DNA from: Ficedula albicollis | Lineage: Eukaryota > Chordata > Aves > Passeriformes > Muscicapidae | Length of the DNA stretch: 64,000 bases | Reading direction: 5' to 3' | Assembly: GCF_000247815.1 (NCBI RefSeq) | Contig: NC_021674.1 | Span: 28,646,901 to 28,710,900 of the forward strand | Part shown: one piece after another, positions 50,877-63,641 of the stretch | Position numbering within the stretch: the first letter of the stretch is position 1 | Layout: every line of letters starts with the position of its first letter | The notes under the pieces: model-generated | Databases searched by the model: none | Told to the model about the DNA's origin: nothing | What the model saw: only the letters and a program-made list of their open reading frames with translations | Translations under genes and position numbers: made by a program

Positions 50877-51204
50877 GAGCACCACAGTTCCTTCTCTCTG
50901 AGTCTGTGCTGAAAAAGGGAAGAGCCTCTGAAGATTAAGGGACGTGGTGGGACTGGAAGGCAGCTGATCACTCACTATTTTTAAATAAAAACTAAGGTAG
51001 AAACTGATGAATATGTAGAAACAAAAGCAGCCAGTTAATTTTAGACCAGTGAAACATTCACATCACTGGAATTTGTCCTACATTATTCGAGAGTGTAACT
51101 GCAAATTATTAGACAAATTCCATGTTCCTCTCTTGAGGAGTTTAATTTCACTGGTGGATGAAACCTGCCCATCTCTATCAAACTTTTTTGCATTTCATCA
51201 AGAA

Positions 51205-51466
51205 GTACTTTTAGTGTCCAAAATTCAATTTCACTGCAAATGTTGGCTCTCTGATCAATGCTACAGGAAAAACATTGGAGCTTTTAGCTTATTTTTGTAA
51301 ATGTGGTGGAAGTAAATGGAAATAACCTGCTCACTGTACTTTTAGTGTCCAAAATTCAATTTCACTGTAAATGTTGGCTCTCTGATCAACGCTACAGGAA
51401 AAACATTGGAGCTTCTAGCTTATTTTTGTAAATGTGGTGGAAGTAAATGGAAATAACCTGCTCACT
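51205..51466. repeat. Tandem duplication, 2 copies of 131 bp
   Basis: 51205-51335 and 51336-51466, differing at three or so positions (TGCAAA/TGTAAA, TCAATG/TCAACG, CTTTTAGC/CTTCTAGC). Confidence 0.94.
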
Positions 51467-52429
51467 TCAAATTAGTCAAAAGTTCTATGCCTTTTTTCTA
51501 TGGGAAATTTGAGCCCAAAGTAAAATATGCATGGCAGCTCCTTCACCCCACCTACCTTTAAGATTTAAGTTAATCTGCTTTGTGAAGAGCTTTTACCTTT
51601 TTTCCTAAGGAAAACGACCTTGCATTAACAAACACAGTAAATTGTTCATCACAATACTCACAGGCCTCGGGTGTGCATAAAGTTAGGCACAGTGTGCTAA
51701 TGGATATATTCATTTGATACTACCTCTCCTTGACAGAATTGTGAAGGCTGCCTTTGAATTTCTGTCATGCCTTGTAATTTCCATTCATAATGAATGGTAG
51801 CCTCCCTAAATGACCAGACCTGCTGAGGTTACAGTAAACCTATTTCTCACTGCCTTTTACCAAGATCTTATCAGCAGAGCAAAGAATAAAAATCAGAGAA
51901 AGAAAGGGAACTGGATGTCTACAAAGCTGTAGGGTCTCATGCTGTGACTCCCTTTAACCTTCACAGCCTGAAATTGGAAGATCACAAATGAGCAGGGGAG
52001 TGCCCTTCTGTTGCCCTGTATACAAATAATTTTTTGGCATGACAGCTTTGCTTCCTGTAGGCACTGTGAGCACGGCTGCTGCTCCTCACAAAAGGCACCA
52101 CTTTGTTAACCTGACAGGCTCGCTGGTTCCAAATGTAAATCAGTGGGAACATCTGAAAGCAGCAAATCCATTTGGTTTATGGACATCATTTCTTAGCAAT
52201 CACGTTCCTTTCAGGAAGTCCTGAGTATGGTGGCTCAGCAGGACTGTTACATTTTTTTTTATGAGAAAACTCTTATTGTCTCTATACTTACACTCTTGCC
52301 CCTCTACTCTTGTAGCAGGGTTTCTGGAGAAGATGGTCTTCCATGGGGCAGAGAGGGGAAGGGATCTGGGGGGGTGACATCATCTTTCTCCTCTTTCACT
52401 TCCACTGGAACAAATGGGCAGTGCTTTGC

Positions 52430-52507
52430 TGTACTCTCTTTCATTTGGTTTTTACCTGCCCAGCTGCATGTACTCTCTTTTATTTGGTTTTTACCTGCCC
52501 AGCTGCA
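52430..52507. repeat. Tandem duplication, 2 copies of 39 bp
   Basis: 52430-52468 and 52469-52507 differ by one base (CTTTCATT/CTTTTATT). Another tandem duplication begins within two bases of its end. Confidence 0.93.
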
Positions 52508-52508
52508 T

Positions 52509-52643
52509 GCAGTCATAGAAATCAAAGTTTGGGCTTGTAGTAGCTTCAATATCATGCAAGCAAACAGCTAATAACTGCAGTCATAGAAATCAAAGTTTGG
52601 GCTTGTAACAGCTTCAATGTCATGCAAGCAAACAGCTAATAAC
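52509..52643. repeat. Tandem duplication, 2 copies of about 68 bp
   Basis: 52509-52576 and 52577-52643 differ at a few bases (TGTAGTAGC/TGTAACAGC, CAATATC/CAATGTC). Directly adjacent to the 39-bp duplication on its left. Confidence 0.93.
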
Positions 52644-53142
52644 TTCTCTCTTTGAAGGGTGGTTTGAGAGCATTTGGAGCTCTAGCAAATATGGGACCAT
52701 TTGTGTGTATGTGTGTGTAAGCTAACACTCTTTCACACACTTAGAAAAGCAAAAAAAAAATTTTTTTGTCTATGTGTCTGCAGAGCCTGAGTTGTCCCAG
52801 TCAATCCTGGGGATTCCCTGTGTTGTAAACTGCTAATACTAACAAAAATAGGCTGTTCCTGCTGCAAACAGCTCAGTCTGCAAAGTCAAAGCAAATTCAA
52901 AGTAGATAAAGGAAAAAGAGGTGATACCAGAAGTAAAATGACATTCTCAGTAGGACAGATCTTAGTAAGGTTTTCAAAATAACCTCCCCTAGTGAAATAA
53001 AGTCTTTGATCAGTAGCCAATTATGATGGTCAACGATTTACATCAGAAATGCAGGTATAAGAATCTGTTCTTTTCTCTTGTGCTGTGTGTTACAAATTGC
53101 CACCTATTCCTACCTCTCCTGTCTCCTTCTGTTTTTTCCCAG

Positions 53143-53154
53143 TGGAAAAAACAG
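53143..53154 (+). other. Microexon-like 12-nt site
   Basis: A long pyrimidine tract (about 53108-53140) ends TTTTTTCCCAG, followed by 12 nt (TGGAAAAAACAG) and then GTATGT, a near-ideal donor. Twelve nt is four codons and could be inserted without a frame change. There is no evidence for a host gene in this window, so it would have to lie in an intron of a gene extending beyond it. Confidence 0.2.
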
Positions 53155-55409
53155 GTATGTTTCTCCATCAGTGCTGCTGATGCATTTCCTTGGAAATAAA
53201 ATAGAACTCAGCAGAACCAAACTAGTAAAGAACAACAGCAGATTTATTGAATGATGAGTTGGTCATTCTGTGTATGTGCTTTCTTCTGGCACTCATGAGA
53301 TATTAAATCTCTATCACAGACTTTCAGACATTATCTCTGGCACAGCCCAAGTGAATTCCCAGATCCTGAAAGATGAGGAGTCTGGGAGACTTGATAACTC
53401 ACAGAAAAGCCACTGGCTGCTTTGTCAAGGCGAGTGAAGTGGTTTTCAATAGTGAGGTTCATATTCTAAGCCGATTAGACTAGTTTATTCAGGTTCTTTA
53501 AAAAATATTCCCCCAGCTCACTACAAGCACAGCAGCCAATTACAGGGTCCCCAATTGCTCCTGAATCTCAGTGTTGCTGAATAATGAATTGTTTACACTG
53601 CAGTTAAATGGAATTTAAGATCACATATTCTAGTGATCTAAAGTCAGTTTGTTTCAATGTATCAGGAGTTTTTTACTAATTATTTCTCTCCTTTTTAAGG
53701 AAAACTGTGGATTTTTAAACAGCAAATTTGGATTAGAGAAATTGATTTTGCCATCTGAAAATTTTGAGTAATCCTATTTCAGCTGAAAATTTTATATAAA
53801 AGTGTTTCAAATAGAGGTTTTATGGAATATTCTAGTCTGTGTGAAACTTTAGCATTTCAGTGTCTTAGGCAGAAAAAAATATTGAAAGTATAGGAAATTT
53901 CTGATTTATGAATTCTGTTTTTATAACAATTATAATTTATATATATATCTTGTATAAATTATTTTAACTCTATTTCTAAACTATGTAACACAATCGGTAT
54001 TTAAGCAACACCTCCACTGATTTCACATATTGAGAATATCAATGTACTGAAAAATTTTTCTTTGGTTACTTTCTTTGTCTCTGAATCTGACGGTGATAGA
54101 AATAATCCTTCTAGATTCCATCAGTCATGAAAATGTCACTGTATTTTTGTTCACTCTTGTGTCTAAGTACACAAAAGAGTGTCTGGAACAAAAGAGTGAT
54201 CCATGAGGATTGGGGAGATTTCTTTTGTCTGCTTTGTTTATTGCTCCTAAAGAGAAGAGTTGTTTACCCTTTTTATCTGAAATGGGAATACAATGTATAC
54301 AGCAACATGCTGTGCTTCTGCAAGACACAGAACCCTCGTGGTGAGTGTATTAACCAGGGCTTCACTGAAACAGTGTTCTGTTAACAAGACATTAACGAGG
54401 AATAACAGTTCTGTGAGCTGTCCTGCCCCAGCCAATTACATATAGCAGCTTTGGCACAGATGATGACATAGATTGGTGAGTGGGAGCTTGCATTTCCATT
54501 AAAGGTTTAAAAGGGTTCACTAGTCCAAGCTGGTTTTTCTTTGAAAATATCTGAATTATACAATAAATGCAGAAGAAAGATCAGTTATTAATAGCTGTCT
54601 TGAAAAATTAAAGCAGAACTGTGAACTGATAACTGTACAGCTAGATGTAAAGAACCCATTCAGATGCAACTTGCTGAATCTTGCAGTTAGGACAATTTTC
54701 TTTTAAATTTCTTGATAATCTACATTTTCTCTTGAGAGCCTTAGTTCTTGGGAGTCACAGCATTACACAAACTTCACAGCCATCATGAATAAAGAGAAAA
54801 TTTCTAATCCTTCAGTTTAGGGACTAGAAGAGTTGGAGTCTATAAACTGTAATGTACCAAGAAGCAGAAGGCAAAATGAAAGACTCAAGCATAATTTATT
54901 TACACCTAATATATAGCATTTCATAAACTTCAAAATAATATGAAGTATTATTTTAAAATTTCATCAGGACTCTCACAGCTGTCGCAAGTCTGGAGTGGCA
55001 GGTGGTGTTTTAGAGCCTGGAAGAAAGCAGAAGATGCAATAAAACAGACATGGCAAGCCTTTAGCAAGAAGTGCTTGCTATATGTTCCTGTATACATTAC
55101 TAGCATTTTGATACAAAGCAGAGGATTCAATTAAATGGTGCTCTAGGTCTTTGAAGGGAATACAGAATTGATTACTCAAACCATTGTGCCCTCAGATGTG
55201 CATGCTGAATTCCCTTTGTGCTGAGTGTGAATATAAAGCCCTGAGCACATGGGAATTTTGAGGTTAAATTGCCATAAATATTTATGGATACAAGTAATAA
55301 AAGTAGCCTTTCAGATCTTAGATTTCATTCAGGTGATGACTCCAAACGGATATTGCATTTGAAAGCTGGAATTTGATAAAAGAGTCTTTTCTCCCGTCTT
55401 TTACCTCTC

Positions 55410-55548
55410 TTGTCTATATTGATTGTGAGCTGTTTGTTGTAAGGGCTGTCTTTTATTAAATAACTCTACATTGCCTGGCACAATGAAACCTTGAATTTTT
55501 TTTCCTGAAGTCTCTAAACACCATTGCAGTGCAAATAAATAAGTTCAA
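55410..55548 (+). mobile_element. Ancient amniote SINE/LINE 3' tail
   Basis: Co-linear landmarks of a repeat tail common in reptiles and birds: 'ttgtctatattgattgtgagctgtttgttgtaagggctgtc', then 'cctggcacaatgaaacc', then 'ctctaaacaccattgcagtgcaaataaat'. I recall this tail from old MIR/CR1-mobilised SINEs; the exact family needs a library search. Confidence 0.6.
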
Positions 55549-56834
55549 CATCATTAATTTCGGCAGTGAGGACAGCTAGTTCCCTTCACTCCAGGAATGA
55601 CTGAAGCATTTTTATATTAATTAAACAGACACTGGAGTTTCTCTTGGTCTAAAGTATGTGTGTGCATGTGTGTGTGCATTGGAATAGGATCTGTGATAGC
55701 ATAAGATCGTTTTCCTTCTTGGATGAGTAAAGATGGGGACTGGGTGGTCAAATGAATGTGCCCAGAGAGATGTTCAGGCTGCAGGGATACCTCAGCTTGG
55801 GCTCAGAGAGAAAACATGTGAACGGTCCCATGGCTCAGTGATAATTCAGAATATTATTCCATTGACTTGCAACTCAGTGGGAAAGATTGCTGACTGGTAA
55901 ATTCAGAACTGCCTTTGACTCATCCAGACTCCCCAGGTGTATCACTCGGACCATTCCCCAGATGGCTCAATAGGTTCGTGATATTTATAAGGAGAATTCA
56001 TGCATTTGCCCTCAAAACCTATTCTTTCTCCTCCTCAGTTATTACCTGAACTGCCTGGTATAAAAGAAGCTAAATCCATCCTACTAAAAGTGCTATAGAT
56101 TGTTTTTTGAGGGTACATTTTGCATGTGCTCTTTGCCAGTGGTGCTTCTGGTGTTGGAATTAACTTACTACTGTATGCACACAATGGTTTCTCTTCATGT
56201 TTGTAATATGCCACTGAATTATGGTGCTAGCTGATGGAAAAAATCCACTACAGTAGTGCTAAGTAAAAGATAATATATTTAGATAAGACAGACTGAGGAA
56301 TAGCTGCTTCTTTTTTTTTCTTTTAGTGATCCTTTGTCTCTTATCTGCCTTTTCTTTAAGTGGCCAGCAACAAGTTAGAAATTTTTGGCTGCAGGTTTAT
56401 TGCAAGATGTGGACTGGGGAGGTGTAGCTTGAGGTTTTAAATTCAGTTCTTTTTATTTATTCCAATTTATTTTCAATTTATTTGGTCCACTTGAGTGATC
56501 TGCTGCCATCTAAATTAAAAAAGTTTGATTAGTCCCAGTGAGAGAGAAGTAGAGTAAGAACTCATGACAGAATGCTGCAACAGCAAGAACTAGCCAGTCA
56601 GAGAAGAGTAGGCTAAGCTTTAGTTAGGTACAACGCTGACTTAACTCATCATGCCACAAAAGTGCTCTTTCTTCTGCTGTTTCCATAGAAAATGAGAATA
56701 GTAAACTACTTAAATGAGCATAATCCATCAATTCTATTAGTGAATGCAAGTTTCCCCAAAATTTGGGGTTAAGTCAAAGAGCTGCCAATTAAAATTGCTA
56801 ATTCAAATCATCCTGAAAGGAAATTTATAGATAT
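55549..56834. other. Non-coding stretch, no gene recognised
   Basis: Unique-looking with a short TG-rich patch at about 55657-55678. Nothing else recognised. Confidence 0.55.
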
Positions 56835-57080
56835 AAAAAGTAGAGCTGGAAAAGATAATAAAAGGTCCTTTGCTTTCCTGAGGATGAATTAATATCTACT
56901 TAATCATGACAGATGTTTGTCTAGACTGTTCTTTAAGCATTTGAGGATATGGACACTTCTTCCTTCTTATCCACTTTCTCTAGAATTGTCCTTAAATCTT
57001 GTATTTCAGAATTTTCCCTAATATCTAGGAGATAATATCCTCCTGCAATCTAATCCTGTTTCTTCTCATCCTGTGCATAA
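56835..57080 (-). mobile_element. Ancient CR1 3' end
   Basis: Reverse-orientation CR1 3' pattern: 'agagctggaaaagataataaaagg' at the 3' terminus, 'acagatgtttgtctagactgttc' near 56910, 'ttccctaatatctaggag' near 57014, then 'aatctaatcctgtttcttctcatcctgtg' near 57048. Old and diverged. Confidence 0.65.
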
Positions 57081-60000
57081 GCCAAGGAAGTGATTTGTGT
57101 TGTGTGATAACATGTATGGAGATTGCACGTGAGAGAATAAAACACAACTTTGCAATGCCCAGTGGAGACACATGGGTACTCAGGAATGACTTTTTACAGG
57201 CTACTGCTTTAATTGCAGTCTTCCTCATGGAAAAAGTTCTATATAAGAAATTGTAACTCAGGGACATTGCAAGGGCTGCTGAAAATCAGTGGACTTGCTT
57301 TACATTGACTTTTCTTTTGCTCTGCAGCTGAAAAATGAATTAATTTTTAAAGTAAGAAGTGATTTAATCCTCTCTCCTGGCATGAGAGTGTACTTCTACC
57401 ATTACACCTGACAACTATGTCTGGTGTTTTCTAGATTTTTTTTCAATGGAATTTGCCTTCTTTTTCCTCAAAGGGAGAAGGAGGTTTTCCATTGATTTAA
57501 ACCAAAATCAATACCCTACTTTGTCATTAATTTTTTGAGATCAATAGGTCATTTATGAATTAAAATGTTGTCATAAAAATGTAGGCCTGAGTGTACATGG
57601 CAGACCTACTTTTCTTGGTCCGTGGGTTCCATGTAAGTGTAACTTCACTGAGCTTTATTTTAATCTACAGCATGTAATTAAGCAATGACCTGCAGCATTC
57701 CTCATCATCCCTGTCCTTGATAATCCCAAATATTGGGTGTACATTACAGGGAACAAATGAGCAGAAAAGTCAAGTGCAAAGGCAACATATTCTTGTATAT
57801 TTTTTCTGACTATATAGATTTGAAATAAGCCAGTAATCTGTGCCTCAAACATTTTTGCATTTATGCGTTTGTGGGAAGGGTGTGTGCAGTCAATTGATAT
57901 GTATCTTCTTCTCTCACAGCTGGGGTTTCAAAATCAAAGAGCTGCTTCTGCACTGTGCTTCATGATTCTAAAAAAATCTATCCCTCAATCTTCTGCCACA
58001 GAAGAGGTTGATCCTACCCTCTGATATGTCCCTGACTCAAAATGACACAACCATGTAGCTATGCAAGTGTATGAGATGAGCATGTCACAACCCCAAACTA
58101 AATCTCCTGTGACATCAAAGCAGAGGAGACAGCATTTAGAGACTCAATATCAAATTATTTTTCAGTGGCTGTGTGTTAAACATCCTTGGAACCACCCTTT
58201 CATTCACATGAGAGGATATCTGATCTCTTGGGAAGATGTCACAAGTCTTTCATGGCCTGTTTTCATCCTTGTCGAGCACATGCACATGCACAGAGAAAGT
58301 TAACTCAGATTATTAGAGCCTATGTAAAATTGTCAGTGACAGAGCAAATTAGCCGCTCGAAGAAACCCAAGTAGAAAAATATAAGGCTGACAAATCAGAA
58401 TATAGCAACAAAAAGACTTTCAGTCAGATCTCTCAGAGCAACAAACACAAAGCTATGTGGAGACTGCTCCCTGATCCATCTTACATGAAGTATGTGCTTA
58501 ACAGGCAGCTTTTGGGACCACTGTGCTCCTTGATGGCTGCAGTTGTAAGGAAGGATAATTTCAACAAGATCACTCTATCTGCAGAACCCAGAAAGCAGCC
58601 TTGATCGGTCTGGAGGGGCTGCTCAACCAAATGTGCTCTATCCTTTGTCTCTGGGCTGACATCTCTCTTCTAGACATTTGCAATTATCTTCCAAAAGCTG
58701 TGAGTCCATGACAAGAGACATATATTGGTAAGGCCTTCGTAGAGGAATTTATACATCCACACAAAAGTAGGAACAATGAGGTGACACAGCCAAGGTCCAC
58801 AGGTGGCATCCGCTATTCCAGAACGTTTCCCACCAGCACTAACTTACCCATACTCTAAGCTCTCTGGAACAGCAGCAGTGTGTGTGGATGTCTGGAGGGT
58901 GCCAAAGAGTGCTAGCAGCTGGAAGGACCTCTTGCAATAGGGTTTTGTAGTCACACTTGAAGGTTTGGATTATCTTGGACTCCCTGTCTCATACCCACCC
59001 TTGACATGTACTCTCTTTGCAATATGTTGTTAAAGGCCTTGGGAATTGCCAAGGTTGCCTTGTAATAAGTGCTTTTCCTGGTTCTGAGCCTGCCTGTCTG
59101 GCAGCCTGTTAGCAAAATTTCAGTTTCCTCCCTGTGTGAGCATGCTGAATGAAGCCACTGCTGCTCCTGCACTGCTTCCCCTCAGGTGCCAAGCTACCTT
59201 CTTGTACTTCAAATGTTAGCAACTGTTATCCAGGAGCTGCTTAGTAATATGACTAGCAAAACCTTGAATTAGTTCCCAGAATACTGAATAAAGGAGAAAG
59301 GAAAACAAAGGAACAAGTGGAATATTTGTTCAGGATTAGTGAACAACCACTGACTCTTTCCAGGCATTTAGGTCCAGACTCTCAAAAGGATTTAGTACTA
59401 GCTTCCATTAAAATCAATTGGGATTAACTACTTTTTAAAAAATTCAGACATTAGAAAGTAAGAACTTCACAACAAGGATCAATGCTTTCAGACACATTAA
59501 ACTCAAACAAAGTTGGGGAGGAAGAATGTTATAACTATAGTTATTGATGGGGTTGTTACAGAAAATTATTTATGTAGACATTTCTGTCACTGACAGAGTG
59601 ACAGGGCTTTCTCTTGATTTCTTTAATGTCTCATTTGATTTCATATCAATCCCAACATAGTCAAAACACCTACATCCACAATTGGTAATTTTTAAGGATA
59701 TGAAAGGAGAGTGAGAAATAGAAGGGTGGATGTAATCAAAATACTAGAGAAGTAAAATAGCCGTATTTTCCAGAAGACTAAGTATCTGCAACCATGTAAC
59801 CGTTACATGTTTCTGTTGAGAACCCACAATTGTAGTGACATTGATTTGCTAGAATTCAAAAGATATTTAACACTTAGTGCTTCCCTCATTCAGCACTTGA
59901 AGTTTAAAAATTCCCACTGCTGTTTTTGGGAAAAGGCCCTGGGAATTCCCAGAGCTTTTGTGTTGCTTATCTGCATATTGGGACACTGAATAAAAGAAAA

Positions 60001-63000
60001 ATTGTGAGACAAGCCACACGTGAACATGAAAGTGTTGGTGAGGCTTAGACTTTCCATTGCTCTTAGGTTATGCTAGAAATATATATGACTGAAAAGGTAT
60101 TTGTTCCACATTAAATTCAGTATTGCTTCCCTCAGCTCTGAAGTCTGAAGGGTTCTTCTCACTCTTCTGTCCTCAGAGGAAGGGGACTCATATTTTCTCC
60201 CCAGTTCTGATGTACTCTGAATGCTAAGCCTAACACAAGAGCTGGGCTGGATCTGAAAGACAGAGAATATCTGCTCTTCTCCTCCAGAGATAAAGCATTC
60301 CCAAGATAAGAGGAGACAGCAGAATGCGTTCGTCTTGTCAAACGACACTTTAACTGGAGTACAACTTCTTAACTGCTGTGTTTGTACAAATTTAGCATAT
60401 AGAGTGATCCTGGCAAGCACTCCTGGAAATTTCTGAGCTCTAACATGTACAGCATATCTTTCTACTCCCAACATGTTCTTGTGCAATCTCTGCAGCAAGA
60501 GGCAGATCAAATTTATTTCAGTGCTATGGCCTGGGTTTTTAATTTGCTAAGGTGATGGCTAGGGGTGGCAGAAGGCATCATCGGTCAGTTTTTGTTCCAT
60601 ACAAAGCAGTGAGGGCACCAGCCTGCAAAAGATCACTGAATCCTTGTGCAAGAGACGTTTGAGGTGAGGGAGGGGTTTGGCATAGAGATGTGGCTACTTA
60701 CGTGAGACAGATCTGCTGGAATTGCTATGACCATATGAACCCAGATTTTGTTTTCTTCATACTGTTTATATCCTAATCCATTTGCAGCCTGTATCCTTAA
60801 AGTCCTCATCATCACCTTGCAGTATTTTCTATCGCTCTCTTTACCAGCCTAGACAGCAATACATGCAAATGAAATCTAATGGCACAATATTTCAGACAAA
60901 ACTTTAAAAAACAGTCAGTGAATACATGCAACCTATTACCACTGCATAAGCCTTTATTCCCTTGGGCAATTCTATAAATATCAGCCTATTTATTTCTCAT
61001 TTGGCTCAATGTCACTGAAAGTGAATCAGACCCTTAATACTGTTTCATATATTTATTTATGCTGACCACTACACTTATCAGTCTCACTTTCACAGAAAGA
61101 CAGGATCTTTGCTACTGCTGGAGTCCTAACACAAGGAAAGCTGAGTCAGGAGGACGTTATTAGAAATACCTGGCACCCATACAGCCTGCTTCCTGTAAAA
61201 CACCAGTAGATTGTGGGGTAGATTGACACATAGTGCTAATTAAGGTGTATGGTCTGTGTAGTCTGTTGATACAAGCCACTTTGTGTGCAATTGTTTAAAA
61301 GGGGAGAAAGCCAGGCAGATGGATGAAATCAGAGCAATTAAATATCTATTCACAACTGTAAAATGTAGCCAGCCCAGCAAACATACACAGCAGCTGTAAA
61401 TATCATGCCAAAGAGAAAGAGGCCCCTAAATACTTGTGATTGAAAGGCATCAGTGTCCTGTGCAGCATGAGAGAAGGTTGCTGCCTCTTTTTAACATCTA
61501 ATGGAAAAAAAAGCAAGAGCTCTTGGATCAGAGCTTCACAGCAGAGATTATAGCCCAAACTACGTGTATACATGACAGAAAGTGTGTTTTCTCCCTAATG
61601 GGCTTCAATCTTTTCTTAGCACATCCTTTAACAAGAGGCAGACTGCTGAGCTTTAACAGTTTTGGCCTGTTACTTGTTTCATAAGGTAAAATATTGTTGA
61701 AGAAATAAGATGTTAAATCTAATGCTCTACAGCCCTTCAAAGGGTTCAAAATGCAGGCGTTGCACAAGGGAAGGTCTACGGAGCTTGAGAGGAAATAGAC
61801 CTGAAAACTGACAGTAATTTCTGAGGCTGCTGTTTCTGAGACTGGTTTTGGTGGAGATTTGTGGAGAGACAGGTCTTGAATAGCCTGAGTATACAAGATA
61901 AAGAAGATAGAGAAACACTTCAGCAAGACACACCAGATTTTGAACTGGTTTCAGACAAAAAAGACAAAAACTCAGTACATTCCTGTGTACTACAGGCACA
62001 CATAGAGAGTGTACACACCCAGAATATTGATATCTCTGCCAATGCCTGCATATATCTATAGCTACTTCTGTCATACATCCTCTCTATAACCAACCTCCAG
62101 TTAATACCCTACTTTCTTACAATGTCTCTTAAACAAAGAAGAAATATCTTGGAAATCTGTTAGTCTACATTTATTCACACATACAGAATTTCCCATACCC
62201 TAAACTCATTAATGCAAAAGATAGGAGCACTTATTTTTTTATGATCCTTTATTAAAATGGTGCCCCAAAATCTTGCACTATTTTACTTCTTGGCATAACA
62301 AAATACTGACATGACTGGAGGTTTTATTTCTTGAAGACAATCTGAAGAGAAAAGATGCTGCCTCCCAAAGCAAATGAACATTATTTGTTCAATGAATACT
62401 GAAAAGAAAACAAAAATGAAAGCCAGGTCTGCTGGCTTAAGGATTGTTCCCACTCAAGACCTATTTCCCTCAGTAGCTAATGTGGTGGTTCTGCAGGTCT
62501 TCCCCAATCTTCTGCCTCTCTCCAGCACAATTTATGAGACACTTTGGCTATGACTGAGGTCTCAGGGAAGTGGGTCCCATTACAGTGAGCTCGTTTATTT
62601 AGAACAGTATCATAGTCTTTTGTTCAGCTTTAGTAAAATGCAATTATTACACTGTCTCTTGTTGTGATTAATTCAGACAATGTTTACAGACAAGACGTTC
62701 TGCAGATATCTGCTGGTGCTGCTGGTATTGCTGCCCAATGAATTTAACCACGTCCTTCTGCCACTTGTAATTACAGATCCATATCTTCTCTCTGTCTCTC
62801 TCTCCTTTTCCCTGCTAGTTTGTCTGTATAAGCTCAAACAGATTTCAGCTGTGATTCCTAATGGGGTGGTGGTGTCTATGCTTGCAGAAAAATTGTCTCC
62901 AGCATGAGTTCAGCTGTGCTGTGAACTGAATTCAAGAAGCTTATTTACAGTGAATAGCAATTACAGCATTATTGAGTCTATGAATGTGTGAACAATGAAA

Positions 63001-63380
63001 CACTTTATACCAGAAGATGGCATTTCTTCTATTAAATGCAGTTTAAGTATAACCCTTTATATAGCTCTGTCCTGTAACACACTGAGCCTACTGATGGTGA
63101 TAACTGCTCACAACAGATTATTTTCCCTGGATTCATTTGGGTACTGGCAGAGAATACAGGTAAAGAGCAAACTAAGTAAAAACTTCCTCCAAAAACCTGG
63201 TCAGAAAACCTCTCTCTCTCTGAAAGAGATTTGATACAAGTCTTGCTAGGTAAAATTATCTGGCTGTGAGAAGTTAGACAAGAATGTCAAATGGTGTCTT
63301 CTTGTCTTTAAATGCAACAATTTGTAACTAAAAAAAAAGGTACTGAAAAGAGATCCATGTGCTACGATGGGTTCTGTACT

Positions 63381-63474
63381 AGGTATCCTGAAATGCTCTA
63401 CTTACCCCACTTGCTCTTTCTTCTATTTCTCAGGTATCCTGAAATGCTCTACTTACCCCACTTGCTCTTTTTTT
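63381..63474. repeat. Tandem duplication, 51-bp unit
   Basis: 63381-63431 and 63432-63474 share AGGTATCCTGAAATGCTCTA and the following bases; the second copy ends in a T-run. Confidence 0.9.
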
Positions 63475-63567
63475 TAATACCATATGAGAATCCCATGCCC
63501 AGGCCTTATACAGCTGTCTTTTTTTTATTATTATTTTTTTTTTCTTCAGGTGAGCAAACTCAAATCA

Positions 63568-63641
63568 GAAAAACAACAACAACAATGACAACAAACAACA
63601 AACAAACAAAAAACAACAAAAAAACGCCAAAAAACAAAAAG
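63568..63641. repeat. CAA/A-rich low-complexity tract
   Basis: (CAA)n passing into (CAAA)n and A-runs. It could be the A-rich tail of a retroposed sequence, but no body is recognisable upstream, where a T-rich stretch lies at 63520-63545. Confidence 0.85.

Larger units (their letters stand above)
50877..55409. other. Non-coding stretch, no gene recognised
   Basis: Contains tandem duplications at 51205-51466, 52430-52507 and 52509-52643, a 12-nt microexon-like site at 53143-53154, and otherwise unique-looking sequence. The 114-codon frame at 52227-52571 runs through a duplication and has no domain. Confidence 0.5.

Noticed and set aside
60073..60510. Open frame of 145 codons on the minus strand
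   Set aside because: No recognisable domain, no nearby gene structure, and a length that chance can give in 64 kb of six-frame reading.
61220..61420. AT-rich stretch with homeodomain-type TAAT motifs, considered as a conserved enhancer (similar at 29500-29640 and 34800-34860)
   Set aside because: Such motifs are common in AT-rich DNA; without cross-species alignment I cannot support the claim.
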